Under the pieces are notes generated by a model, which did not search any database, was not told the DNA's origin, and saw nothing but the letters and a program-made list of their open reading frames with translations. DNA of 64,000 nt from Cyclobacteriaceae bacterium (GTDB lineage: Bacteria > Bacteroidota > Bacteroidia > Cytophagales > Cyclobacteriaceae), in contig JAPZUF010000017.1 of NCBI GenBank assembly GCA_027533395.1, positions 19,869 through 83,868 on the forward strand, read 5' to 3'. This document shows positions 1 to 8,700 of this stretch, in pieces (the stretch's first letter is position 1; each line of letters starts with the position of its first letter). The position numbers were made by a program, and so were the translations under genes.

Positions 1-938
1 ATAGCAATGGAAGTATTTGTAAGATTGAAACAAGCAATCAATAAAACTAAAATGGCCATTACTGCAATACCTACCACGGCAGCCAATGGTGACGCAGAGC
101 GCGTCCATGTGCCGTTTACTTCATTATAGGAATCGCGAACTGCCATTCCTTCTAAAGGCTCTAATTCAAATTTTTTGATAATAAAATCCTCTCTGATTTT
201 GTTGTTATTTTCTGTGTATGCCAACAACTGTTTTTCAATTTCAGGAATTCGCTGAGGATTTTTTACTTGCACAAAAAGTGTGCTTCTAAAACGCCAATTA
301 TTTTCATCTAATTGTTTGTTGAGTTCAAAATAATTGTCGCTGTGCGCTATAGCATCATGAGAAAAACTAGAGTTTGAAGGTTGCTTTTTAAATACACCAC
401 TTACCAAATATTCCTTTACCTTACCACTATCTAATTGTTGGGTTACTGTTTTACCTATAGCCTCTTCGGTATCAAATAGTTTTTTCGCTAATTCATCGCT
501 GATAAAAATTTGCTTTTTGTCTTTTAAATCACCATTTCCATATAAAAACTCATAGGTGAATAAGTCAAAGTAAGGAGTATCCACAAATACAAGACTTGCG
601 AAAAAAATATCATCTCCCTTTCGCAAGTTAGTTACCCATGATGGATTAAATCTTACTACAGCATCAACATCAGAAATGTTTTGCCTTACAACATTGCCAA
701 GACCAACAGGAGTAAATCCAAACTTAGTTTGATTATTTTGAAATTCTCTTATTGAATTTATTCGATAGATTGTGTTAGCATTTTTGTGATGACTATCAAA
801 AGCCGCATTAAAATCGTAATTGAAATAGGCTACCACACAACAAGCTATTGAGATGGCAAGACCTAATACATTAATTGTAATAAAGATTTTGTTTTTAGCC
901 AGGTGTCTGAGTGTAATCAGTAAATAATTTTTAATCAT
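1..938 (-). CDS. ABC transporter permease, MacB/FtsX type (partial, C-terminus beyond window)
   Basis: The frame starts at ATG 938 (MIKNYLLITLRHLAKNKIF) and is still open at the window edge, so about 312 residues are visible. The N-terminus is a short cytoplasmic amphipathic stretch followed by one membrane helix (FITINVLGLAISIACCVVAY), then a long periplasmic domain like the MacB periplasmic core, then the beginning of a second helix rich in A, V, I and L. This is the layout of FtsX-like permeases, which couple cytoplasmic ATP hydrolysis to mechanical movement of a periplasmic domain and export substrates through an outer-membrane partner. It lies downstream of the adaptor and ATPase genes on the same strand but is separated from them by a terminator and 225 bp, so it may have its own promoter. 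Substrate unknown. Confidence 0.85.
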   Translation of the reverse strand, partial: MIKNYLLITLRHLAKNKIFITINVLGLAISIACCVVAYFNYDFNAAFDSHHKNANTIYRINSIREFQNNQTKFGFTPVGLGNVVRQNISDVDAVVRFNPSWVTNLRKGDDIFFASLVFVDTPYFDLFTYEFLYGNGDLKDKKQIFISDELAKKLFDTEEAIGKTVTQQLDSGKVKEYLVSGVFKKQPSNSSFSHDAIAHSDNYFELNKQLDENNWRFRSTLFVQVKNPQRIPEIEKQLLAYTENNNKIREDFIIKKFELEPLEGMAVRDSYNEVNGTWTRSASPLAAVVGIAVMAILVLLIACFNLTNTSIA

Positions 939-1066
939 GAGGGGTTGGTTGATATAATACTAAGACTGATTTTCAATCCCAAGGGTTGCATTATAAGCAC
1001 TATTTTTATGCCACAATCATAAAATTCATTTTTAGCGTTATAAAGAACTAGCAATAATTTTTAGCT

Positions 1067-1080
1067 GTTCAGTTCTGAAC
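1067..1080. promoter_or_regulatory. Palindrome GTTCAGTTCTGAAC upstream of the permease gene
   Basis: Six-base arms GTTCAG/CTGAAC around a 2-bp centre, 129 bp upstream of the permease start. The same arms recur at 3294-3307 upstream of the adaptor gene of the same export system, which suggests a shared regulator-binding site. The neighbouring NtrC-type regulator is the obvious candidate, by inference only. Confidence 0.5.
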
Positions 1081-1114
1081 AATTTACAATCATCAATTTT
1101 CAACTATGGACAAC

Positions 1115-1142
1115 AAAAAAAGAAGGCTTTCACCTTCTTTTT
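1115..1142 (-). terminator. Intrinsic terminator after the ABC ATPase gene
   Basis: A perfect 10-bp stem (AAAAAGAAGG/CCTTCTTTTT) with a 6-base loop lies 22 bp past the stop of the ATPase gene. On the minus strand it is followed by a U-run. It would end the adaptor-ATPase transcript before the permease gene. Confidence 0.7.
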
Positions 1143-1163
1143 AAAATACCTGTTACCTAAAAC

Positions 1164-1853
1164 CTATATGTGAAATTGTTCTTTCACGTTTTCAGTAATC
1201 ACTTTACCATCGAACAAGTTGATGATTCTATGAGCATAATTTGCATCGTAGGGAGAGTGAGTTACCATGATGATTGTTGTACCCTCTTCATTCAATTGAG
1301 AAAGTAACTTCATTACTTCTTCACCGTTGGTAGAATCGAGGTTACCTGTTGGTTCATCGGCTAAAATTACTTTTGGCTTAGCCACAATTGCTCTTGATAT
1401 AGCTACACGTTGTTGCTGACCTCCCGATAATTGTTGAGGAAAGTGATTTCTTCTGTGCATGATGTTCATGCGTTCCAACACTTCTTCTACTCTTTTCTTT
1501 CTTTCATCTGCAGGAACTTTCATATACAATAAAGGAAGTTCAACATTTTCAAACACGGTTAACTCATCAATCAAATTAAAGCTTTGAAATACAAAACCAA
1601 TTGATCCTTTTCTTAATTGTGCACGTTGGCGTTCAGAATATTTAGCTACTTCGTGTTCACCAAAATGATACTCTCCTCCAGAAGGATTATCCAGTAATCC
1701 TAAAATATTTAACAAAGTAGATTTACCACAACCAGAAGGCCCCATAATCGCTACGAACTCGCCATCTTTAATTTCGATGTTAATGTTGTTGAGCGCTGTT
1801 GTTTCTACTTCTTCTGTTTGGTAAACTTTTTCTAGGTTCTTTAATTTTATCAT
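1164..1853 (-). CDS. ABC transporter ATP-binding protein, MacB/LolD type
   Basis: A 229-residue nucleotide-binding subunit of normal length for the MacB/LolD/FtsE class. Walker A is GPSGCGKST (residues 38-46). The Q-loop VFQSFNLIDELT, the signature LSGGQQQR, Walker B VILADEPTGNLD and the switch histidine in VTHS are all intact, so it should be catalytically active. It sits between the adaptor gene (59 bp upstream) and the permease gene downstream, the usual order for a tripartite export system. It drives conformational change in the FtsX-like permease from the cytoplasmic face. LolD-type lipoprotein release is less likely, because a membrane-fusion adaptor is encoded beside it. Confidence 0.92.
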   Translation of the reverse strand: MIKLKNLEKVYQTEEVETTALNNINIEIKDGEFVAIMGPSGCGKSTLLNILGLLDNPSGGEYHFGEHEVAKYSERQRAQLRKGSIGFVFQSFNLIDELTVFENVELPLLYMKVPADERKKRVEEVLERMNIMHRRNHFPQQLSGGQQQRVAISRAIVAKPKVILADEPTGNLDSTNGEEVMKLLSQLNEEGTTIIMVTHSPYDANYAHRIINLFDGKVITENVKEQFHI

Positions 1854-1912
1854 GGTTTGTTGTGTTTCGTGTTTGAAATATGTTTAAGACGTTAATTTAA
1901 ACGTTTGGGTTA

Positions 1913-3160
1913 CTAATTTAGAACTAATACTTCGTTATCACCAAAGTTTTCATAAGAGGATGTAATCACTTTATCACCTGGTTTTAATCCTTCTAATACT
2001 TCGAAATGTTCTGTGTTTTTACGGCCTAACCTGATGTTTCGTTTCACAGCTTTTCCATCTTCTTCTAATACATATACCCAGTTTCCACCTGTATCTTTAT
2101 AGAATCCACCTACTGGTAATAATAATTCTTCTGATGATAATCCTAATTCAATTCTTAATCGTAATGATTGTCCTCTTCGTATACCTGGAGGTGTTTCACC
2201 AACAAATCGCATGTCTACTTCAAATCTTCCGCCAGATATAGTTGGATAAATGTAAGTGATTTCTAATTCGTAATCTTTATTGTTAAAATTGGTTGTTGCG
2301 TGTAAACCTTGTGTTATTCTTGGTAGGTACAATTCATCTATCGGAACTCTTACTTTATACGAACCAACGATATCAATTTGCCCTAATCGTTGTCCGGTGT
2401 TAATAGCTTGTCCTACTTCAAGTTGTGGCCTTGAAAGTTGGCCATCGATAGGTGCACGAATGACCAAGTTATCTAAAATTTTTCCCACTCCTTCTAAATT
2501 TAAACTCATGCGTTTTTCTGCAACACTTATTTCGCGAAGTTGCCGAATTCTATCTATCGAATCGTTTTTATATACCTCATACGTTATTTTTCGTCTCTCC
2601 AAATTGTATTTGTAATCAGCTTCTGTTCTCTCAAAATCTTGTTTGCTGATTAACTTCTTTTCAAACAATTGTTTTTGTCTTCGGTATTGTGGCTCTAAAA
2701 TAGCCAACTGATTATCAATCAAAGCTAAAGTTTGTCTTTGTTCTAAATCATTTCGGGTTATCCCTAAGCGAGTGTCTCTCGTTCTGTTGATACTTTCATT
2801 CAATTGTGCTTCTTGTTGTAACACACTTAACTCACGATTTAAGTTGCTCAACTCCATAATCACATCGCCTTTCTTTAACATGGCTCCACTTTCAGCAACC
2901 ATACGTTTAATGTTACCACCTTCGATGGCATCTAAAAAAACAGTTCTGCTAGGCTCTACTGTTCCTGTGTTAGGAATAAACTCCTGAAACACACCACGAC
3001 TAACTGTTGAAATGGTTATTTTCTCTTTATCGATTTTTAATTTAGATCTTCTATCGCCAAAACCTAATTGATAAACTATAACTGCAACCAATAATACACC
3101 GCCACTGTAAGTAGCTATTTTTTTAAAAGTCCAATTCTTCTTTTTAATCTGTTTGTCCAT
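1913..3160 (-). CDS. Periplasmic adaptor (membrane fusion protein, HlyD/MacA type)
   Basis: A 415-residue protein with one N-terminal membrane helix (about residues 17-33, VLLVAVIVYQLGFG), so it is anchored in the inner membrane and extends into the periplasm. After it come a lipoyl/barrel-sandwich half-motif (VAESGAMLKKGDVIMELS), a long alpha-helical hairpin rich in Q, E, R and L (about 105-225), the second lipoyl half (LVIRAPIDGQLSRPQLEVGQAINTG), a beta-barrel region, and a membrane-proximal C-terminus with the typical VLEGLKPGDKVI motif. Such adaptors join the inner-membrane ABC pump to an outer-membrane channel. It is the first gene of the minus-strand export unit and is preceded by a sigma-54-like promoter and a palindrome. 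Confidence 0.9.
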   Translation of the reverse strand: MDKQIKKKNWTFKKIATYSGGVLLVAVIVYQLGFGDRRSKLKIDKEKITISTVSRGVFQEFIPNTGTVEPSRTVFLDAIEGGNIKRMVAESGAMLKKGDVIMELSNLNRELSVLQQEAQLNESINRTRDTRLGITRNDLEQRQTLALIDNQLAILEPQYRRQKQLFEKKLISKQDFERTEADYKYNLERRKITYEVYKNDSIDRIRQLREISVAEKRMSLNLEGVGKILDNLVIRAPIDGQLSRPQLEVGQAINTGQRLGQIDIVGSYKVRVPIDELYLPRITQGLHATTNFNNKDYELEITYIYPTISGGRFEVDMRFVGETPPGIRRGQSLRLRIELGLSSEELLLPVGGFYKDTGGNWVYVLEEDGKAVKRNIRLGRKNTEHFEVLEGLKPGDKVITSSYENFGDNEVLVLN

Positions 3161-3224
3161 TGTACTGAGTTAGTGGTAAAACCTAAAGGGCAGAAAATTC
3201 TTCGTTTAGATTCCATTGCCTATA

Positions 3225-3240
3225 GCCAAGAAATGTGCCA
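3225..3240 (-). promoter_or_regulatory. Putative sigma-54 (-24/-12) promoter of the adaptor gene
   Basis: The minus strand reads TGGCACATTTCTTGGC. The -24 part TGGCAC is perfect; the -12 part is TTGG where the consensus has TTGC. It lies 65 bp upstream of the adaptor start and beside the divergent gene for a sigma-54 activator, which supports the call. One consensus base is wrong, so this is a candidate only. Confidence 0.5.
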
Positions 3241-3293
3241 AGGCATAATCTTTAAATTTGGCTTAAAATCGATGTTTTAGGTATTCATTTGCA

Positions 3294-3307
3294 GTTCAGT
3301 ACTGAAC
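3294..3307. promoter_or_regulatory. Perfect palindrome GTTCAGTACTGAAC, likely activator site
   Basis: A 14-bp perfect palindrome between the adaptor gene and the regulator gene. Its centre is about 85-90 bp upstream of the start point predicted from the sigma-54-like element, the usual distance of an upstream activating site. The same arms occur at 1067-1080. Confidence 0.55.
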
Positions 3308-3438
3308 GTGGCTGTCCGATTGCGAACAAAAAAATGACCATAAGAAGGTCTAAATATGCGCTGATTGCTTACATTTCAACATTTAGTGTTTCGGTATAGC
3401 CTTTGCGCGTTGCACCATTAATTAAAAATCGAAATAAC

Positions 3439-4821
3439 ATGGCAGAAGCTAAGCATGGCAAAATTCTGATTGTTGATGATAATGAAGACTTGCTAAAAGC
3501 AGCAAAAATGTTTTTGAAAAGACATTTCGCGCAAGTTGATATTGAAAAAAATCCTGAAGCTATTCCTGGCTTGATGAGTCACGAAGATTATGATGTGATT
3601 TTGTTGGATATGAATTTTACCAAAGATGTGGTAAGCGGACATGAAGGCTATGTATGGTTAGAGAAAATATTACAACTCGATCCTTCCGCAGTTGTCGTAC
3701 TCATTACTGCTTATGGTGATGTACAAATGGCTGTGAAAGCCATTAAGGCCGGTGCAACTGATTTTGTCTTAAAACCCTGGGAAAATGAAAAACTGTTAGC
3801 AACACTTTATGCAGCCATGAAACTGCGCGAAACAAAAGATGAAGTGCAAACTTTGAAAGTAAAAAATCAGGAGATCAATAAAGAAATCAATCAGAAGTAC
3901 GCAGAAATAATTGGGCAAAGCGCCTTGATGCAAAAAATTTTTCAAACCATTGATCGCGTAGCTAAAACCGATGCCAATGTATTGATATTAGGTGAAAATG
4001 GAACCGGTAAAGAATTAATAGCTCGTGCTATTCATAAGAACTCTATTCGCAGTCAACAAAATTTTGTAAGTGTTGATTTAGGATCTATCACTGAAACGTT
4101 ATTTGAAAGTGAGTTATTCGGACATAAAAAAGGTTCGTTTACCGATGCTAAAGAAGACCGAGCCGGAAGATTTGAATTAGCTAATGGGGGCACTTTATTC
4201 TTAGATGAAATTGGAAATTTATCCATGCCTCTGCAAGCTAAATTGCTTACAGCCATTCAAAGTAAAAGAGTAAGTCGTGTTGGCTCTAACAAAGACATCA
4301 ATATTGATTTAAGATTGATTTGCGCTACCAACATGCCCTTATATGAAATGGTAAAAGAAAATAGATTCAGACAGGATTTATTGTATCGCATCAATACAAT
4401 AGAAATACAATTGCCCTCCTTACGCGAAAGATTTGAAGACATACCAATTTTGGCAAACTTTTTCCTGAAACAATATGCGGAGAAGTATCAAAAGGCAGTA
4501 AGTAAAATCAGCGATGCGGCTCTAACACGCATGCACAAACATACTTGGCCGGGTAATATCAGAGAGTTGCAACATGCCATTGAACGTGCTGTTATTTTAA
4601 GTAATAGCACTGTACTACAACCTGAAGATTTTAACTTTAATGCAAGCCCAGCAAAAGAAGAAGGACAATTGAGCTTAGATCAATATAATTTAGATGAAGT
4701 AGAGAAATTATTAATTAGAAAAGTGTTGAAAAAGTACAATGGCAACATAACACAAGCAGCAAATGAATTAGGCTTAACCCGATCTTCGCTATATCGCAGG
4801 TTGGAAAAACATGGATTATAA
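3439..4821 (+). CDS. Sigma-54-dependent response regulator, NtrC family
   Basis: A cytoplasmic transcription activator of 460 residues from the chosen start MAEAKHGKI. The receiver domain begins directly after that ATG; an upstream in-frame start at 3403 would only add a non-conserved tail. The receiver (about 1-125) has the phosphorylatable Asp57 in VILLDMNF. The AAA+ domain (about 155-390) has Walker A GENGTGKE near residue 185 and Walker B GGTLFLDEIG. The C-terminus is a Fis-type helix-turn-helix (NITQAANELGLTRSSLYRR). The sigma-54 contact loop reads GSFTDA instead of the classical GAFTGA. The histidine kinase gene follows 8 bp later, and the likely target is the divergent export operon. 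Confidence 0.93.
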   Translation: MAEAKHGKILIVDDNEDLLKAAKMFLKRHFAQVDIEKNPEAIPGLMSHEDYDVILLDMNFTKDVVSGHEGYVWLEKILQLDPSAVVVLITAYGDVQMAVKAIKAGATDFVLKPWENEKLLATLYAAMKLRETKDEVQTLKVKNQEINKEINQKYAEIIGQSALMQKIFQTIDRVAKTDANVLILGENGTGKELIARAIHKNSIRSQQNFVSVDLGSITETLFESELFGHKKGSFTDAKEDRAGRFELANGGTLFLDEIGNLSMPLQAKLLTAIQSKRVSRVGSNKDINIDLRLICATNMPLYEMVKENRFRQDLLYRINTIEIQLPSLRERFEDIPILANFFLKQYAEKYQKAVSKISDAALTRMHKHTWPGNIRELQHAIERAVILSNSTVLQPEDFNFNASPAKEEGQLSLDQYNLDEVEKLLIRKVLKKYNGNITQAANELGLTRSSLYRRLEKHGL

Positions 4822-4829
4822 ATTTTAAT

Positions 4830-6173
4830 ATGTTAAGAGACTTTTCTTCGCGGGTAGTTTTACGCACTTTATTGATTGGCGCAACTTTGATTGTGGTGAT
4901 GTACATGTTCACCCAACCCAATATGGTTTTCGCTTCCATATTGTTGTGTTTGGTGGTAGTAGCACAATTAGTGGAGATGATTCGGTTTGTCAGCCAGACT
5001 AACCGTAAACTAACGCGCTTTCTGGAATCCATAAAATATTCAGATTTTGTTTCTGGCTTTGCTGCCGATCATAAATTAGGTAAGAGTTTTAAAGATTTAA
5101 ATGAATCGATAAACGATGTGATGGAAGCCTTCAGAAAGGCTAGAACTGAAAAAGAAGAAAGTTGGCAATATTTAGATACAGTAGTACAACAAGTTAGAAC
5201 AGGCATCTTATCTTTTGATAGTGACGGTAAAATTCAATTAATCAATAACCTGGCTAAAAAATATTTAGGAACAAATACAATTAAAAATATTCAAGAACTA
5301 AAATCAAATAACCCTCGACTATACGAAACTATTCAAAAAACAGAATCAGGCAAAGGAGAATTATACAAAGCTAATAACGACATTCAGCTTTCTGTACAGT
5401 GTACCCATTTGCGCATTCGTGGAGTAGATATAAAACTATTAACGATGCAAAACATTCAAGGAGAATTGCAAAAGCAAGAAGCAGAGGCGTGGCAAAATTT
5501 AACACGCGTATTGCGCCATGAAATTATGAATTCAATTACACCTATTTCTTCGCTTACCTCCACCCTACGCGAAATTCTGGAACATGATTTAAAAAAAGAA
5601 AACGAAAACTATGTTTTAAATGATGAAACAACCAGCGATTTAAAAGAAGGCTTAAGTACCATTGAAAACAGAAGCAAAGGCTTAATCAAATTTATTGATG
5701 CGTACCGCGAGTACACTTCATTGCCAAAGCCAAGTATTAAAACTGTTAACCTGAAAAGTTTGATTGAAAAAGTTTCAAACTTGATGAAAGAGGAATTAAA
5801 AAGAACATCTATTGAATTTTCTTACACTTGTTCATCCGATTACTTAACGATTCAAGTGGATGAAGAAATGATTGAACAAGTTTTAATCAACTTGTTGAAA
5901 AATGCCAAAGAAGCTTTACATGAAACTAAAAATCCGAAATTAAATTTATTAGCACATTACCAAGATAATGCAGTAAAAATTGAAGTAAGCGATAATGGCC
6001 CGGGTATTATTAAAGAAGCAATTGAAAACATCTTTGTTCCTTTTTACACGACAAAAAGAACAGGGTCTGGCATCGGTTTAAGTTTATCTAGACAAATCAT
6101 GCAATTACATGGAGGTTCCTTAACTGTTGTTTCAGAACCCGAAGTGCAAACAACATTTACACTTCGGTTCTAA
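4830..6173 (+). CDS. Sensor histidine kinase, NtrB-like
   Basis: A 447-residue kinase with two N-terminal membrane helices (about residues 10-50) and almost no periplasmic loop, so it probably senses within the membrane or in the cytoplasm. A PAS-like region spans about 105-205. The dimerisation/phosphoacceptor helix has His230 in LRHEIMNSITPISSL. The ATPase domain shows the N-box NLLKNAKEAL, the G1 box DNGPGI and the G2 box GSGIGLSLS. It is cotranscribed with the NtrC-type regulator 8 bp upstream and should be its cognate kinase. The signal is unknown; the divergent efflux genes suggest envelope stress or a toxic compound. Confidence 0.93.
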   Translation: MLRDFSSRVVLRTLLIGATLIVVMYMFTQPNMVFASILLCLVVVAQLVEMIRFVSQTNRKLTRFLESIKYSDFVSGFAADHKLGKSFKDLNESINDVMEAFRKARTEKEESWQYLDTVVQQVRTGILSFDSDGKIQLINNLAKKYLGTNTIKNIQELKSNNPRLYETIQKTESGKGELYKANNDIQLSVQCTHLRIRGVDIKLLTMQNIQGELQKQEAEAWQNLTRVLRHEIMNSITPISSLTSTLREILEHDLKKENENYVLNDETTSDLKEGLSTIENRSKGLIKFIDAYREYTSLPKPSIKTVNLKSLIEKVSNLMKEELKRTSIEFSYTCSSDYLTIQVDEEMIEQVLINLLKNAKEALHETKNPKLNLLAHYQDNAVKIEVSDNGPGIIKEAIENIFVPFYTTKRTGSGIGLSLSRQIMQLHGGSLTVVSEPEVQTTFTLRF

Positions 6174-6183
6174 ATTATCATTT

Positions 6184-6783
6184 TTACTGCTCTATTTTTA
6201 AATTTACTTTGATGGTGAAATCATTGTAAATAAACCAATCTTTATCTGAACCTTTCTTTCCTTTTACTCCATATTCTACTCCAAATAATGTTCTATCAAT
6301 ATTAAGCGTAGCTTCTGCAAATTGTTGTTGATTTCTTTCGGTAATCTTTACTGTTACCGAGGTTAGTTGTGTTATATTTTTGATTGTTAATTCTCCCGTT
6401 ACCAAAAACTCATTTTCTTTATCAGGTTTAACCTCTGTAATAATAAATTTAGCTTCCGGATAAAGATTCACTTCAAAGAAATCTTCATTAGAGATATGAC
6501 CGATAAAATCAATTTTGCCTTGAGGATCTTCTATGTCTTCAACAGTTATGCTTTGCATGTCCATCGTTACATAGCCGCCCGTTAGTTTACCTCCTTGAAA
6601 AAATATTTTAGCATCTTTGATGCCTACTTTTCCGTAATGCCCACCCGAAACACTTTTGCCACTCCAGGCAACTTCACTCAACTCTTTATTGATGGGAGGC
6701 TCAACTACTCTAAAATGATTATACAACAACCAAGTTGCTACAACAGCAACTAATACCATTAATACTACGATTACTTTTTTCAT
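6184..6783 (-). CDS. YceI family protein, membrane-anchored
   Basis: A 199-residue protein from the chosen start MKKVIVVLMVLVAVVATWLL, which gives a clean N-terminal hydrophobic helix; a start five codons earlier would add only MLQKN. The rest is the YceI lipocalin-like barrel: VAWSGKSVSGGHYGKVGIKDAKI, a DMQSITVEDIEDP segment and the late motifs TGELTIKNITQ and FTIKVNLKIE. YceI proteins bind isoprenoid or other lipidic ligands in the periplasm; the ligand here is not known. It is convergent with the kinase gene (10 bp apart). Confidence 0.85.
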   Translation of the reverse strand: MKKVIVVLMVLVAVVATWLLYNHFRVVEPPINKELSEVAWSGKSVSGGHYGKVGIKDAKIFFQGGKLTGGYVTMDMQSITVEDIEDPQGKIDFIGHISNEDFFEVNLYPEAKFIITEVKPDKENEFLVTGELTIKNITQLTSVTVKITERNQQQFAEATLNIDRTLFGVEYGVKGKKGSDKDWFIYNDFTIKVNLKIEQ

Positions 6784-6836
6784 ATTTTTTTGAAGCAAGT
6801 AACGTATCTAATTACATACAAAATGTTAACAAAGTG

Positions 6837-8084
6837 TTAAACCTTTCTGAAAACAGCTGTTGCATTGTGTCCACCAAAACCAAAAGTATTACTCATCGCT
6901 ATATTGACTGGCTGATGAACTGCTTCATGCAAGATAATATTCAAACCTTGAGGTAAAGTTGGATCTAAATTTTGCGTATTGATAGTAGGTGGAATAATAC
7001 CTGTTTCGATTGCTTTGATACAAATCAACGCTTCGATGGCTCCGGCTCCACCTAGTAAATGACCAATCGCTGATTTTGTTGCACTGATTTTTACTTTTGC
7101 GTTTGCGCCAAACAAAGCATAAACGGCTTTCATTTCACTTTCATCACCAACTGGTGTAGAAGTAGCATGTGGGTTAAGGTAATCCACGTCTTCGGGTTTT
7201 ATTCCAGCTTCTTCCATTGCCCATAACATACCCAGTTGCGCGCCTTTTCCTTCGGGATGAGTAGCTGTTAAATGATAAGCATCAGCCGACATGCCTCCAC
7301 CTGCTACTTCAGCATAAATTTTTGCTCCGCGTTTTATTGCATGTTCGTACGATTCTAACACCAATGCTGCGCCACCTTCACCCATCACAAATCCATCGCG
7401 AGTTATATCAAACGGACGTGAGGCTGTTTGTGGTTCATCATTGCGGGTTGACAAGGCCTTCATTGCACTAAATCCTCCTATACCTGCTTCGTTAATGGCA
7501 GCTTCAGATCCTCCTGTTATCATCACATCTGCCTTCCCCCATTTAATGTAATTCATGGCTTCAATTATAGCAGAGGTGGATGTGGCACAAGCCGAAACAG
7601 TGGTAAAGTTAGGTCCCATAAATCCATATTTCATGCTGATCCAACCCGAAGCTATATCAACAATAACTTTTGGAATAAAAAATGGATTGATCCGTGGCGT
7701 GCCATCTCCTTTAGCAAACTCCATGATCTCATGCTGGAAAGTTTGAAAGCCTCCGTTGCCCGATCCCCAGATTACGCCAACTCTTGTACTATCAGGATTG
7801 CTTTGCATGAGTTGCGCGTCTTCAATGGCTTCTTTTGCTGTAACCAAGGCATATTGTGCAAAAGGATCCAGTTTCTTCACTTCATTTTTTTCAAAATGTT
7901 GGAGTGGATCAAAGCCTTTTATTTCGCAGGCAAATTTTGTTTTAAATTTCTCTGTATTGAATTTAGTTATCAAACCTGCACCACTCTTTGCGGCTGTTAA
8001 TTGATTCCAAAAATCATTGACGTTATTTCCTAATGGTGTGATGGCGCCCAAGCCCGTTACAACAACTCTTCTTTCTTGCTTCAT
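6837..8084 (-). CDS. fabF: Beta-ketoacyl-ACP synthase II (FabF type)
   Basis: A 415-residue condensing enzyme that extends acyl-ACP with malonyl-ACP in fatty-acid synthesis. The thiolase-fold catalytic triad is complete: Cys in VSACATSTSA, His in NPHATSTPVGD and His in KSAIGHLLGGAGA. The length is normal for FabF (about 413). It is not next to acpP or other fab genes; instead it follows a tetR gene by 15 bp, so it may be a second, regulated FabF used to adjust membrane lipids or for a special acyl product. The family is certain, the housekeeping role is not. Confidence 0.92.
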   Translation of the reverse strand: MKQERRVVVTGLGAITPLGNNVNDFWNQLTAAKSGAGLITKFNTEKFKTKFACEIKGFDPLQHFEKNEVKKLDPFAQYALVTAKEAIEDAQLMQSNPDSTRVGVIWGSGNGGFQTFQHEIMEFAKGDGTPRINPFFIPKVIVDIASGWISMKYGFMGPNFTTVSACATSTSAIIEAMNYIKWGKADVMITGGSEAAINEAGIGGFSAMKALSTRNDEPQTASRPFDITRDGFVMGEGGAALVLESYEHAIKRGAKIYAEVAGGGMSADAYHLTATHPEGKGAQLGMLWAMEEAGIKPEDVDYLNPHATSTPVGDESEMKAVYALFGANAKVKISATKSAIGHLLGGAGAIEALICIKAIETGIIPPTINTQNLDPTLPQGLNIILHEAVHQPVNIAMSNTFGFGGHNATAVFRKV

Positions 8085-8099
8085 GATGTAGTTCGTTGA

Positions 8100-8693
8100 T
8101 TATTTATTGGTGTATTGGTTGATGATAGATTTACCATGTTGTACAACATATTTCATTGCGTCATCCGATCGCTCCAAGCGAGCCATCATCAATGCACCTT
8201 CTATGTTGCAAAACAAAATGGTCGCAATCTCTTTGCATTTCATCTCTCTTTTAAATTCGCCTGATGCTATACCTTCTTCTAAAAGAGTAGTAAGACTTTG
8301 CAAAATATCACTCGCTTCTTTGGCTACTACTTTGCGCATGTGGGTGCGGTAATCATCTACTTCTATTGCTGCGTTTAAAATAGGACAACCACCAGCTATT
8401 GGCGATGCAAAAACAAACCGTGCATAAAAATCCAGAAAGGCAAAAACTTTCTTCTTGATACTTGTGTGTTTGTCCATTTCATCGCGCAAAGCTTGTCGGC
8501 TTTTTTGTACAGCGTATCGAAAGGCTTCAGTCGCTATCTCTTCTTTGTCTTTAAAATTGCCGTAAAGCGCACCTTTAGTTAAGCCTGTGCAGGCCGTTAA
8601 ATCTTGCAATGTCGTTCCTTCAAATCCTTTTGTATTGAACAAAACTGCCGTTTTCTCAATAATGGATTGTCGAGTACGTTCTGCCTTTTTCAT
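8100..8693 (-). CDS. TetR/AcrR family transcriptional regulator
   Basis: 197 residues. The N-terminal TetR helix-turn-helix is clear (TRQSIIEKTAVLFNTKGFEG, then TTLQDLTACTGLTKGALYGNFKDKEEI); the C-terminal ligand-binding domain is divergent, as is usual. The gene is cotranscribed with fabF and preceded by its own promoter, whose spacer contains a palindrome, so it probably represses itself and fabF until an acyl or hydrophobic ligand binds. The ligand is inferred only from the fabF linkage. Confidence 0.9.
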   Translation of the reverse strand: MKKAERTRQSIIEKTAVLFNTKGFEGTTLQDLTACTGLTKGALYGNFKDKEEIATEAFRYAVQKSRQALRDEMDKHTSIKKKVFAFLDFYARFVFASPIAGGCPILNAAIEVDDYRTHMRKVVAKEASDILQSLTTLLEEGIASGEFKREMKCKEIATILFCNIEGALMMARLERSDDAMKYVVQHGKSIINQYTNK

Positions 8694-8700
8694 TCGAGTG

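Noticed and set aside
3403..3438. N-terminal extension of the NtrC-type regulator
   Set aside because: The 12 extra residues precede the receiver domain without conservation; ATG 3439 begins the fold properly.
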